DNA of 64,000 nt, taken from positions 1,619,501 to 1,683,500 of the forward strand of contig NZ_CP022110.1 in the NCBI RefSeq assembly GCF_000730165.1. Direction: 5' to 3'. Made by a program: the position numbers and the translations under genes. Position 1 is the stretch's first letter; each line of letters begins with the position of its first letter. The DNA comes from Nitrospirillum viridazoti CBAmc. GTDB taxonomy: Bacteria; Pseudomonadota; Alphaproteobacteria; Azospirillales; Azospirillaceae. The notes below the pieces were generated by a model. That model did no database searches, was not told the origin of the DNA, and saw nothing but the letters and a program-made list of their open reading frames with translations. Positions 1 to 7,290 of this stretch are shown piece after piece.

Positions 1-1
1 C

Positions 2-475
2 GACGACTTGGTGCAGGATGCCATCGTTCGCGCCTGGTCCCATGCGGGCCAGTTCACCCCAGGCACCAATTTACGCGCCTGGCTCTTCACCATCCTGCGC
101 AACCGGTACTACTCCGTCGCCAAGCACCAGCAGCGCGAGGTGGGCGACCCGGACGGTGTTCATACCGCGCGGCTGACCATCAGCCCCGCGCAGGAATGGG
201 GCATTGCCGGCCGCGAGCTGAAGGCGGCGCTGATGAAGCTGCCCGTGGAACAGCGCGAGGCGCTGGTCCTGGTGGGCGGTGCCGGCGCCAGCTATGAGGA
301 GGCGGCCGAGATTTGCGGCTGCGCCCTGGGCACCATCAAAAGCCGCGTGAACCGTGGCCGGGCGCGGCTGGCCGACATCATGGGCATGGACCCAGGTGAC
401 ACCGGCCTCGGCGCCCCCACCGGCATGGGCACCTCCAGCGCCTGGGATGCCAGCCATCCGGTGAGCAGCCACTGA
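2..475 (+). CDS. ECF-type RNA polymerase sigma factor, EcfG/ECF15-like (5' end outside window)
   Basis: The reading frame is open from the first bases of the window, so the N-terminus is missing; 157 residues are visible. The fragment begins in sigma region 2 with DDLVQDAIVRAW and continues with LRAWLFTILRN, the core-binding and -10-recognition part. Region 4 follows with LPVEQREALVLVGGAGASY and CGCALGTIKSRVNRGR, a helix-turn-helix for the -35 element. The region 4 wording closely resembles EcfG sigma factors, which drive the general stress response of alphaproteobacteria under control of NepR and PhyR. No nepR or phyR is visible, but upstream sequence is cut off. The tail after region 4 is Gly/Ser/Pro-rich and probably unstructured. 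The family call is firm; the EcfG subtype rests on recalled motif wording. Confidence 0.9.
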   Translation, partial: DDLVQDAIVRAWSHAGQFTPGTNLRAWLFTILRNRYYSVAKHQQREVGDPDGVHTARLTISPAQEWGIAGRELKAALMKLPVEQREALVLVGGAGASYEEAAEICGCALGTIKSRVNRGRARLADIMGMDPGDTGLGAPTGMGTSSAWDASHPVSSH

Positions 476-823
476 CGTAACGAAGCGAATCAATCACTTG
501 GCATAAGGATTTAGGTGAAGTGCCTGACAGGAAACCTTGGTCACGGGACGCCAACCAGTGGAGACGCATGTCCACCCAATGGCTGGCGGCCCAGCGACAC
601 GCCCCCATCCGTCTGGCCGAGCGCCATGCGCATGCTGAACCGGTTGGGGACGGGGCCGGGGAGGGCGGTTGGACGCCCTCGCCGCGTCCAGCGCTTTCCC
701 TAGAGGCCCTTTCCCTGGACGCCTTGGGGCCCCATCAAGCCCCGGCCCCCTCTATCGCCGCCTGACGGACCTGCCCACGGCAAGAAGGGCAAAAACAGTC
801 CGTCCTTAACGGAGGATCACCCC
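476..823. other. gene-free stretch after the sigma factor
   Basis: This 348-base stretch holds no gene I can support. A short frame from a GTG near 520 to 765 exists, but its product is Arg/Pro/Ala-rich with no family resemblance and looks like chance coding in GC-rich DNA. A clear Shine-Dalgarno sequence (GGAGG, 811-815) belongs to the next gene. I could not find a convincing GGAAC...CGTT EcfG-type promoter by eye. Confidence 0.4.
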
Positions 824-979
824 ATGCTCGGCACCATCCTGCTTGTTGTCCTGGTCCTGTTGCTGCTGGGGGCCATTCCCAGCTGGCCCTACAGCCGTGG
901 CTGGGGCTATGGCCCCAGCGGCTTGTTGAGCATCGTGCTCATCGTCGTCCTGGTGCTGGTTCTGACAGGCAGGGTGTAG
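824..979 (+). CDS. DUF3309 family small membrane protein
   Basis: This 51-residue protein is almost entirely hydrophobic. It has two membrane segments (about residues 3-17 and 34-48) separated by a short conserved loop reading PSWPYSRGWGYGPSG. The loop and the start MLGTILLVVLVLLLLGAIP are the hallmark of the DUF3309 family, small membrane proteins of unknown function common in alpha- and betaproteobacteria. The ATG at 824 follows a strong GGAGG at 811-815. It lies downstream of a stress-type sigma factor and upstream of two other small hydrophilic proteins. That makes a role in envelope or general stress plausible, but this is inferred from context only. Confidence 0.85.
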   Translation: MLGTILLVVLVLLLLGAIPSWPYSRGWGYGPSGLLSIVLIVVLVLVLTGRV

Positions 980-1019
980 CCAGCCGGAGCTATCCTTAGG
1001 CCTTGAAAGGAGATGCATC

Positions 1020-1310
1020 ATGACCGCTGTACATGAGGCCCTTCCGGACATCGACACGCTGCTGGGTGACGTGTCCCGGTATTTCGAGACGCCGCATGAC
1101 CTGGTCGTCACCGACCGCCTGAACCGGGCGGAAAAGATCCTGCTGCTGCGCCATTGGGAACATGACCTGCAGTTGCTCATGGTGGCGAGCGAGGAGAACA
1201 TGACCACCGACCTGCCACCGACGACGGCCCACCAATTGTCCGAGGTCAAGTCGGCCCTGGTGGCGCTGGGCGACGTATCCGAGCCGTCTGGGCCGGCCAA
1301 GGTCGGCTGA
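1020..1310 (+). CDS. hypothetical protein, 96 residues
   Basis: A small acidic soluble protein with no signal peptide or membrane segment. The ATG at 1020 follows a good ribosome-binding sequence (AAAGGAGAT) ending a few bases upstream. The middle (residues 30-62) is predicted alpha-helical and includes the words AEKILLLRHWEHDLQLL. The helical part resembles small uncharacterised proteins found beside stress genes in alphaproteobacteria, but I cannot name a family. It is 40 bases downstream of the DUF3309 gene and 40 bases upstream of another small gene on the same strand, so the three could be co-transcribed. Confidence 0.6.
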   Translation: MTAVHEALPDIDTLLGDVSRYFETPHDLVVTDRLNRAEKILLLRHWEHDLQLLMVASEENMTTDLPPTTAHQLSEVKSALVALGDVSEPSGPAKVG

Positions 1311-1350
1311 CGCCGCCTTATCAAGGGCCTCATCAGGGAAGGATCATCCC

Positions 1351-1587
1351 ATGGCCAACCGCAATGAAGGCGAGGGCAACCGCACCGCGACCCGCGCCTA
1401 CGACAAACACGCCCGCGATTTCGTGGCAACGGGCCAGGTGGCGGAAAAGGCCCGCGAGGCGGCCGACGCCGTCGACGGCCCGGAAGGCCGCGACCTGGAA
1501 CGGGCCGAGGCCCGCGGCAAAGCCCACGCCCGGGAAGAAGACAGGCTGCTGCGCCCCAGCGCTTCCAAGGACGCCGGCAGACACTGA
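1351..1587 (+). CDS. small hydrophilic protein, probably stress-related
   Basis: A 78-residue, highly charged protein without hydrophobic segments. The start MANRNEGEGNRTATRAYDKH, the central AADAVDGPEG and the later KAHAREED are the pattern of a small, widespread, uncharacterised family that I associate with stress-induced genes in Proteobacteria; this is recall, not a search. The ATG at 1351 follows GGAAGGATC. It is the last of three small genes in a row and is followed by a hairpin at 1611-1641. Its composition suggests an intrinsically disordered protein. The biochemical function is unknown. Confidence 0.6.
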   Translation: MANRNEGEGNRTATRAYDKHARDFVATGQVAEKAREAADAVDGPEGRDLERAEARGKAHAREEDRLLRPSASKDAGRH

Positions 1588-1610
1588 CAGCACCAGTCCC
1601 GAAAGCGAAG

Positions 1611-1641
1611 AAGGGCGCCGGTCATGCGGGCCGGCGCCCTT
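1611..1641 (+). terminator. hairpin after the small-gene cluster
   Basis: An 11-bp perfect stem (1611-1621 with 1631-1641) and a 9-base loop, very GC-rich, lies 24 bases after the last small stress-type gene. No U-tract follows, so it is either a weak or factor-assisted terminator or simply a stable RNA 3' end. Confidence 0.5.
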
Positions 1642-1642
1642 G

Positions 1643-1704
1643 GCCAACCGGAAGACTGACACTTCTACTTTGCACAGGCCTGACATTTTAACTTTGCGCC
1701 TACA
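1643..1704. repeat. solo copy of the right end of the neighbouring insertion sequence
   Basis: These 62 bases match 3170-3231, at the right end of the insertion sequence, with a single mismatch (C at 1662, G at 3189). They are in the same orientation as that right end. The match includes the inverted-repeat sequence as well as about a dozen bases inside it and about twenty outside it. This looks like the remnant of a second element copy that was lost by deletion. Confidence 0.8.
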
Positions 1705-1738
1705 CCGCCTACATACGAATGTTTCAACCGGATAGAAG

Positions 1739-1770
1739 TGTCAGGGTGTCCCGCAAAGTAGAACTGTCAG
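1739..1770. repeat. left terminal inverted repeat of the insertion sequence
   Basis: Pairs with 3183-3212. The inner 18 bases are identical in inverted orientation. It overlaps the transposase stop codon at 1767-1769. Confidence 0.8.
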
Positions 1771-3146
1771 TGCTGGGGGTGGGCGGGGAGCGGAGCCGAA
1801 GGCGCAGTGGACCGGCCACCCCCAGCACACAGTGACGTCGAGCCCCTCTTGCGACCCGGCTTTCCCCCCGTCTTGGCATAACCGATGCGCTCGCTATTGG
1901 TCTGCACCTGGGGCGCAAGCCTGGTGTCCTGCATCGTCCTGATCTCTGCCAGAACCGCCGACAGCCGCTTGTTCTCAACCACCGCCCCCGGGCTCACCCG
2001 CTGGGTCTTGTCGAACTCGGTGTAGGGCAGGGCAACGCCCTGCCAGCGGAACTCCACCCGCCCGTCGGCAAAGGCGTAGCTGTCCACATACTGCCCCACC
2101 AACCCCCGCGTCACCGCCGTCTCTTCCAGCATCACACGCCGGCGCTCATACGACAGCGTCAGCTGCCGCCCCACATACCGCCGCTCCCGCCAGCACAGGA
2201 TGTCCCCCAACCGCTCAGCCAAGGCTCCTAGCGGTCGGTGCGCGTCCTCCGGCCGGGCAGGGACCACGGCAAACCGCGCGTTGAACCGCTCCATGAATCC
2301 GGGCAAAAAGGCGTTCCCCGCCGCCATGTCGCTGATCCCCGCCAGCCGCAACTCCTTCACCAGCCGGTCCTGCAGCGTCCGGTTCGCCCGCTCAACCCGC
2401 CCCTTCGCCTGGCTGGAGTTCGCGCACAGAATCTCGATCCCCAACTCCGCCAAGGCCCGACCGAACTGCGTCATCCCTTGCCCCGTCCGCGCCTCCGCCT
2501 TCGCCACCCGGAACACCGTGTGCTTGTCGGAGTAGAACGCCACCGGCCGCCCATGCCGCGTCACATACCCCTCCAGCGCCGCGAAGTAGCTGAACGCGCT
2601 CTCCGACGCCGCGAACCGCAGTTCCATCAACCGGCCCGTCGCATCGTCGATGAACACCAGCAGGCTGCACGGGCCCGCCCGGTCCTCAAACCACCGATGC
2701 TCGCTGCCATCGATCTGAACCAGTTCGCCCAAGCGCTCCCGGCGCAGGCGAGGGCGGTGGAACTGACGTCGCTGATGCCGCGACACCCACAACCCCGCCG
2801 CGGACATCCACCCCCGCAGCGTCTCCCGCGACACAGCCAGCCCATGACGCTCCGCCAACTGCTCCGCCGCCAGCGTCGGACCAAAATCCGCGTAATGCCG
2901 CTGCACCAGTTCCAGCGCCAACTCGCGCAACCCAGCACCCAGCTGACGGTTCGACGGCCGCCCTCGCGCCTGGTGCACGATGGCACCACCGCCGCCTGAC
3001 CGATACCGGCCCAGCAACCGCCATACCTGACGCTCGCTCAAGCCCAGAACAGCCGCCGCTGACGACACCGTCAGCCGGCCGCCCACGACATCCGACAGCA
3101 CCTCAACCCGACGAACATCCCGTTCGCTCATCACGACCCAGCCCAC
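1767..3146 (-). CDS. ISNCY family DDE transposase
   Basis: The 459-residue protein has an N-terminal helix-turn-helix (about residues 22-50, with AAAVLGLSERQVWRLLGRY) for binding the element ends. A retroviral-integrase-type catalytic core follows. The acidic triad is visible: Asp146 in QIDGSEHRW, Asp207 in FYSDKHTVF and Glu252 in KGRVERANRT. The spacing and the long C-terminal part fit the ISNCY/IS1202 group. I chose the GTG start at 3146 because GGAGG lies a few bases upstream; an ATG at 3131 is the alternative. The frame is intact with no internal stop, so the copy may still be active. It would cut and rejoin the DNA ends of its own element. Confidence 0.9.
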   Translation of the reverse strand: MGWVVMSERDVRRVEVLSDVVGGRLTVSSAAAVLGLSERQVWRLLGRYRSGGGGAIVHQARGRPSNRQLGAGLRELALELVQRHYADFGPTLAAEQLAERHGLAVSRETLRGWMSAAGLWVSRHQRRQFHRPRLRRERLGELVQIDGSEHRWFEDRAGPCSLLVFIDDATGRLMELRFAASESAFSYFAALEGYVTRHGRPVAFYSDKHTVFRVAKAEARTGQGMTQFGRALAELGIEILCANSSQAKGRVERANRTLQDRLVKELRLAGISDMAAGNAFLPGFMERFNARFAVVPARPEDAHRPLGALAERLGDILCWRERRYVGRQLTLSYERRRVMLEETAVTRGLVGQYVDSYAFADGRVEFRWQGVALPYTEFDKTQRVSPGAVVENKRLSAVLAEIRTMQDTRLAPQVQTNSERIGYAKTGGKPGRKRGSTSLCAGGGRSTAPSAPLPAHPQH

Positions 3147-3182
3147 CGCAGCCTCCCACGTCGGACACAGCCAACCGGAAGA

Positions 3183-3212
3183 CTGACAGTTCTACTTTGC
3201 ACAGGCCTGACA
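3183..3212. repeat. right terminal inverted repeat of the insertion sequence
   Basis: Inverted partner of 1739-1770. A related 18-base motif (CTGACATTTTAACTTTGC, 3207-3224) follows at once, giving a tandem pair of probable transposase-binding sites. Confidence 0.8.
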
Positions 3213-3386
3213 TTTTAACTTTGCGCCTACATACGAAAAAACCGATAAGGATAATTATGGAAATAAAGAGCTGAACTTTGCACAGTATGAACGTCGCGTC
3301 GTGGCGTTGGGCTCGCTACCGGCTGGCTACCGGCTTGCATCGATTTGCACTCATTTATTCGACAGCGCCCGACGAAGGTGTCGACA

Positions 3387-3992
3387 ATGTCCCGGGATCA
3401 ATCCGGGGATGAAATCATGCTGACCGTCGTACCGGGGCCCGCCACCGCTTGCGCGCGGCGCCGGGATGAGATTACTGCCTTGCTGCGCAACGCCTTGGTC
3501 CTCCTGGACAATGACGGCGCTGCCGCGGCCACCTGCCTGCAGCGGGCGGCGGACATGCTGCGCGACCTGACGGTCGATGCGCCGCCGCTTACGGGCGGCC
3601 TAGTGCCTTGGCAGGTGCGCCGGGTCGAAACGTATATCCATGACCATCTGGCGGCGCCCATCCGCATCCGTGACGTGGCGGTGCTGGTCCGCCTCAGCAC
3701 CAGCTATTTCTCACGCGCCTTCCGCATCACCTTCGGTGTGCCCTTCACCCAATATGTCATCCACCAGCGCATGGAGCAGGCCAGGCACCTGATGACGACC
3801 ACCGCGGAACCGCTCTCCCACATAGCGCTGACCTGCGGCTTGGCCGACCAGGCGCACCTGACGCGGCTGTTCCGGCAGACCATGGGGGTGACACCGGCGG
3901 CCTGGCGGCGACGCGCGCAGCAGGAATACCCTGATCAGCGCCCCCGTTCGCGGGCCGACGCGGCGGCTACCGGCGAGCCGCAGGCCGCCTGA
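3387..3992 (+). CDS. AraC family transcriptional regulator
   Basis: A 201-residue protein whose C-terminal 100 residues form the two helix-turn-helix AraC DNA-binding domain. The first helix pair includes IRIRDVAVLVRLSTSYFSRA and the second includes HIALTCGLADQAHLTRLFRQ. The family signature then ends with TMGVTPAAWRRR. The N-terminal part is short, about 70 residues, and carries no recognisable effector domain, so this is a small AraC of the type that often acts on a neighbouring gene or responds to unknown cues. The start is uncertain: ATG at 3387 is used; TTG at 3345 and ATG at 3417 are also in frame. It begins about 170 bases after the insertion sequence, so its promoter may have been altered by the insertion. 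Confidence 0.85.
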   Translation: MSRDQSGDEIMLTVVPGPATACARRRDEITALLRNALVLLDNDGAAAATCLQRAADMLRDLTVDAPPLTGGLVPWQVRRVETYIHDHLAAPIRIRDVAVLVRLSTSYFSRAFRITFGVPFTQYVIHQRMEQARHLMTTTAEPLSHIALTCGLADQAHLTRLFRQTMGVTPAAWRRRAQQEYPDQRPRSRADAAATGEPQAA

Positions 3993-4082
3993 CCAGCCCA
4001 TCCGGCGCCGGCAAAATAATCACGAGGGGTCCCGGGTCCCGTGGTGCTATAGAGGCGCCATCATCCCTTTAGGACCGTCCCC

Positions 4083-4295
4083 ATGGATTCCGTCGAACAA
4101 CGCCTTATCGACCTGGAGATGCGCATCACCCACCATGAACGCATGGCGGAGGAATTGTCGCAGGTGGTGGCGGACCAGGGCCAGATGATCGACATGCTGA
4201 CCGCCCGCGTGCACCGGCTGCTGGCCCGCCTGCAGGAGGCGGAGGGCGGCTGGCGCCCCTCCCCCCAGGATGAAAAGCCGCCCCCACACTACTAG
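4083..4295 (+). CDS. slyX: SlyX family protein
   Basis: A 70-residue, almost entirely coiled-coil protein. It opens with the SlyX pattern VEQRLIDLEMRITHHERMAE and ends with a Pro-rich tail reading DEKPPPHY, which is the typical SlyX C-terminus. SlyX proteins are small cytoplasmic proteins of unknown function found next to slyD in enteric bacteria; there is no slyD here. The gene stands alone between an AraC regulator and a convergent ABATE/CGNR regulator. Confidence 0.85.
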   Translation: MDSVEQRLIDLEMRITHHERMAEELSQVVADQGQMIDMLTARVHRLLARLQEAEGGWRPSPQDEKPPPHY

Positions 4296-4326
4296 GACAC
4301 ATTACTAGGGCACTTTACCGGGGACG

Positions 4327-4998
4327 CTATGGACGCCTGGATCGGGCACGGTGCGCCGCGGCTTTGGCGCGATTGCCACAGACCGCCATGCTGCACCACC
4401 GCCGGACGTGGGCCTTGGTCCGGTCCAGGAACATCAGGGTGCAGTTGTGGGATTCACAGGCCTTCACCAAGTGAAAATCCGCCTGGGTGATCAGGTCCGC
4501 CATCGCCAGGGCGATAGGCTGTAACAATTGCTCCGGTGACGTCCAGCGGCGCACCCGGATCAGCGCCAGCCCGTTGGGCGCAACGCCGGGGGCGTGCACG
4601 TGATGATGCGGGTGGGGTGACCCGCCATCCGCCGGCAGCACCTGCATGCGGCTATCATCCTTGGCCAGTACCTGGTTCAGCGGCGCCAGCGCCGCGCTCG
4701 CGTCCGCCGCCGTCAGGGCCTGACCGGCATGGGCCGTCACCACACCCCGGAACCATTCCCGCAATTCCCGCGCCTGCACGGCCACCGCATCCAGCGTCGG
4801 CCTCGCCTGGGACCGGAAAAGCTGCACCACCGACGCCTCGATCGCCCCGGCCTGTTCAAGCCATGCCACCAGGTCGCGCCCATCGCGCAGCCATTCCACC
4901 GGATTTTCCGGCAGGGCCACGCTGTTCAGGAAATCCATCGCCAGATGGTCGCCGACGAACATCGGGGCGGGGCGGATGGCGGCCGTATCTGCATTCAT
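4327..4998 (-). CDS. ABATE-domain / CGNR zinc-finger transcriptional regulator
   Basis: A 223-residue protein. The N-terminal ABATE region begins with FVGDHLAMDFLNSVALPENP, in which the DFLN motif is characteristic. The C-terminus is a CGNR zinc finger with two Cys pairs (residues around KACESHNC and RRWCSMAVCGNR) followed by a basic tail. Proteins of this type are predicted stress- or substrate-responsive DNA-binding regulators. The ATG at 4998 follows GGTGAGGAG; an upstream in-frame start at 5094 would run into the promoter region. It is divergent from the alpha/beta hydrolase gene across a 150-base AT-richer intergenic region. That layout suggests it controls the hydrolase and itself. Confidence 0.85.
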   Translation of the reverse strand: MNADTAAIRPAPMFVGDHLAMDFLNSVALPENPVEWLRDGRDLVAWLEQAGAIEASVVQLFRSQARPTLDAVAVQARELREWFRGVVTAHAGQALTAADASAALAPLNQVLAKDDSRMQVLPADGGSPHPHHHVHAPGVAPNGLALIRVRRWTSPEQLLQPIALAMADLITQADFHLVKACESHNCTLMFLDRTKAHVRRWCSMAVCGNRAKAAAHRARSRRP

Positions 4999-5051
4999 CC
5001 CATTCAACTCCTCACCGGCGGACGGGCATGCCGGCATCGATCGTGCGATAG

Positions 5052-5130
5052 CAGTAACCTGAAAAAATTGAATTGACAAGTTACTGTCGGGCACCTTAAC
5101 CGTTTAAATGAAATTTGAATGGTTACCAAT
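5052..5130 (+). promoter_or_regulatory. divergent promoter region with inverted repeats and a consensus -35
   Basis: A perfect TTGACA (5073-5078) lies 17 bases before TTAACC (5096-5101), a plausible promoter for the hydrolase. It is bracketed by an inverted repeat, CAGTAAC (5052-5058) and GTTACTG (5080-5086). A further GGTTACC occurs at 5121-5127. The recurring GTAAC/GTTAC word overlapping the -35 box is a candidate operator for the divergent CGNR regulator. Confidence 0.5.
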
Positions 5131-5148
5131 TCCCCAGGAGAGCCCGTC

Positions 5149-6003
5149 ATGACCCACCATCGTTCCGTCACCGTCGGCGCCCATGAAGTGTTCTATCGCG
5201 AGGCCGGCGACCGCACGAACCCGACGCTGCTGCTGTTGCACGGCTTCCCCAGTTCCTCCCACATGTTCCGTAATCTGATCCCGCTGCTGGCCGACCGCTT
5301 CCACATCGTGGCGCCGGATCTGCCCGGCTTCGGTTTCACCAAGTCGCCCCCGCGCGGCCAGTTCGATTACACCTTCGATGCCCTGGCCAAGGTGGTGGAG
5401 GGCTTCACCGACGCCCTGGACCTGACGCGTTACGCGATCTACGTCTTCGACTACGGTGCCCCCACCGGCTACCGCCTGGCCCTGAGCCGGCCGGAGCGGG
5501 TGATCGGCATCATCTCGCAGAACGGCAACGCCTATGAGGAAGGCCTGAGCGACGGCTGGAACCCCATCCAGGCTTATTGGCGGGCCCCCACGCAGGCCAA
5601 CCGCGACGCCATCCGCAGCCTGCTGACCTTGGAGGCGACCAAGTGGCAGTACACCCACGGCGTCCCGGATGAGAGCACGGTGGCCCCGGAGTCCTATGTG
5701 CTGGACCATGCGTTGCTGAGCCGCCCGGGCAACGACGAAATCCAGTTGGACCTGTTCCTGGACTACGCCAGCAACGTCGCCCTCTACCCCGCCTTCCAGG
5801 CCTATTTCGCGGAAAAGCGGCCGCCGCTGCTGGCTGTCTGGGGCCGTAACGATCCCTTCTTCCTGCCGGCGGGTGCTGACGCCTATCGCCGGGACAACCC
5901 CAACGCCGAGGTGCATCTGCTGGACACCGGCCACTTCGCGCTGGAAACCCATGTGGCGGAGATCGCGGGCCACATCCGCCGCATCTTCGCGCCATTGTCT
6001 TGA
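5149..6003 (+). CDS. alpha/beta hydrolase with Asp nucleophile (epoxide hydrolase / haloalkane dehalogenase type)
   Basis: A 284-residue cytoplasmic hydrolase, full length for the family. The oxyanion region is HGFPSSSHMF at residues 31-40. The nucleophile elbow reads YVFDYGAPTGY, placing Asp101 where lipases and esterases have Ser. That is the arrangement of epoxide hydrolases and haloalkane dehalogenases, which form a covalent ester with Asp. Asp235 (WGRNDPFF) and His262 (DTGHFALETH) complete the triad. The ATG at 5149 follows CAGGAGAG. The substrate cannot be read from the sequence. The neighbours are a divergent CGNR regulator and, downstream, a nitronate monooxygenase, which suggests a small detoxification unit. 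Confidence 0.85.
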   Translation: MTHHRSVTVGAHEVFYREAGDRTNPTLLLLHGFPSSSHMFRNLIPLLADRFHIVAPDLPGFGFTKSPPRGQFDYTFDALAKVVEGFTDALDLTRYAIYVFDYGAPTGYRLALSRPERVIGIISQNGNAYEEGLSDGWNPIQAYWRAPTQANRDAIRSLLTLEATKWQYTHGVPDESTVAPESYVLDHALLSRPGNDEIQLDLFLDYASNVALYPAFQAYFAEKRPPLLAVWGRNDPFFLPAGADAYRRDNPNAEVHLLDTGHFALETHVAEIAGHIRRIFAPLS

Positions 6004-6136
6004 GGATATCCCACCGATTTCGCCGCCAGCGGCCGCGTCATCCATGGCAAGCTGGCGGCGGAATCCATACATATCTGGGGACATGCCTGGGGCCCATATC
6101 CCGGGCATGTCGCCACCGACCGAGGGAGCCTGCCCC

Positions 6137-7228
6137 ATGACCGCCTGGCCCGACCGCCGCATCCTGGATCTGTTCGGCATCGACCATCCCATCCTGCAGG
6201 CGCCCATGGCCAACGCCAGCACGCCGGCCATGGCGGTGGCGGTCAGCGCGGCGGGCGGGCTGGGCGCCCTGCCCGGCGCCCAATACACCCTGGACGGGCT
6301 GAAGGCCGCGGTGGCCGAGGTGCGGTACGGCACCAGCCGGCCCTTCAACCTCAACTTCTTCTGCCACACTCCGCCGGTGCCGGACCCGGCCCGCCTGATG
6401 GCATGGCGCGCCCGGCTGGCGCCCTATTATGTCGAGTTGGGCCTTGATCCCGCCGACACGCCACCGGTCGGCGGCCGCACGCCCTTCGACGCCGATTTCT
6501 GCGCCCTGATCGAGGAGGTGAAGCCGGCGGTGGTCAGCTTCCATTTCGGCCTGCCCGGCAAGCTGCTGGTCGAGCGGGTGAAGGCCACCGGCGCCAAGGT
6601 CATCGCCTCGGCCACCACGGTGGCGGAGGCGCGCTGGCTGGAACATCACGGCGTCGACGCCGTCATCGCCATGGGGCTGGAGGCCGGCGGCCACCGGGGC
6701 AACTTCCTGTCCGACGACATGGCGACGCAAGTCGGCACCTTCGCCCTGGTACCTCAGGTGGCGGACGCCGTCTCGGTCCCCGTCATCGCCACCGGCGGCA
6801 TCGCGGACGCGCGCGGCATCGTGGCCGCGCTGGCGCTGGGCGCCTCCGCCGTGCAGATCGGCACAGCCTATCTGTTCTGTCCGGAGATCAAGATTCCCGA
6901 GGTGCACCGCCAGGCGCTGGAAAGCGCCACGGATGACGGCACCGCCCTGACCAACCTGTTCACCGGCCGCCCCGCGCGTGGCCTCATCAACCGCCTGATG
7001 CGCGAGGTCGGCCCCCTGTCCGACGCGCCGACCGCCTTCCCCACCGCCGGCGGCGCCCTCGCCCCCTTGCGCGCCAGGGCCGAGGCGGCCGGATCCGGCG
7101 ATTTCACCAACCAGTGGGCCGGCCAGGCGGCGCGCCTGGGCCGCGCCCTGCCCGCCGGCGACCTGACGCGGGCGCTGGCGGCGGAGGCGCTGGCCCGCCC
7201 GGGCGCCCACCAGATCAGCGACCGCTGA
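6137..7228 (+). CDS. nitronate monooxygenase (2-nitropropane dioxygenase family)
   Basis: A 363-residue FMN-dependent TIM-barrel enzyme that oxidises alkyl nitronates such as propionate 3-nitronate. The start IDHPILQAPMANASTP and the N-terminal strand AAGGLGALPG are typical of the family. The FMN phosphate-binding motifs GLEAGGHRG and IATGGIADARG are present, as is the ALGASAVQIGTAYL segment. The ATG at 6137 was chosen because the family alignment begins there; an upstream in-frame extension would overlap the hydrolase gene. It lies 133 bases after the hydrolase on the same strand and may be co-transcribed with it. Confidence 0.9.
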   Translation: MTAWPDRRILDLFGIDHPILQAPMANASTPAMAVAVSAAGGLGALPGAQYTLDGLKAAVAEVRYGTSRPFNLNFFCHTPPVPDPARLMAWRARLAPYYVELGLDPADTPPVGGRTPFDADFCALIEEVKPAVVSFHFGLPGKLLVERVKATGAKVIASATTVAEARWLEHHGVDAVIAMGLEAGGHRGNFLSDDMATQVGTFALVPQVADAVSVPVIATGGIADARGIVAALALGASAVQIGTAYLFCPEIKIPEVHRQALESATDDGTALTNLFTGRPARGLINRLMREVGPLSDAPTAFPTAGGALAPLRARAEAAGSGDFTNQWAGQAARLGRALPAGDLTRALAAEALARPGAHQISDR

Positions 7229-7290
7229 GCGTCAGCGGGGCCGTCAAGCTGAGCGCCAGCGGGGCTGTCAAGACGACCGTCAGCGGCACG
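7224..7290 (+). repeat. imperfect 24-base tandem repeat at the end of the nitronate monooxygenase gene
   Basis: Two adjacent 24-base units (7224-7247 and 7248-7271) differ at only two positions, and a third, more degenerate unit follows. The first unit contains the stop codon of the monooxygenase gene. The third overlaps the 3' end of the opposing gene. Confidence 0.65.

Larger units (their letters stand above)
1739..3212 (-). mobile_element. ISNCY-family insertion sequence
   Basis: One full-length transposase gene is bracketed by inverted repeats of about 30 bases. The left repeat (1739-1770) and the right repeat (3183-3212) share TGTCAGG at the outer end and an identical 18-base inner part, GCAAAGTAGAACTGTCAG. 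The transposase stop codon lies inside the left repeat. The inner motif recurs, degenerate, just outside both repeats (near 1731-1744 and 3210-3224), so the true ends may lie slightly further out. A 13-base sequence, GCCTACATACGAA, occurs at 1707-1719 and 3225-3237. It is a possible target duplication if the element spans about 1720-3224. Confidence 0.8.

Noticed and set aside
395-410. Near-matches to the operator decamer (TGACACCGGC) at 398, 3888 and 9132
   Set aside because: Each differs at the last base, lies inside a coding region and breaks the central ACCGGT symmetry. They are not counted as regulatory sites.
520-765. Possible small gene after the sigma factor
   Set aside because: Weak GTG start and a composition typical of chance frames. 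No similarity to any anti-sigma or NepR protein was seen.
5104-6369. 421-codon open frame on the minus strand
   Set aside because: It is the shadow of the alpha/beta hydrolase and monooxygenase genes and shows low-complexity Gly/Gln/Val composition.
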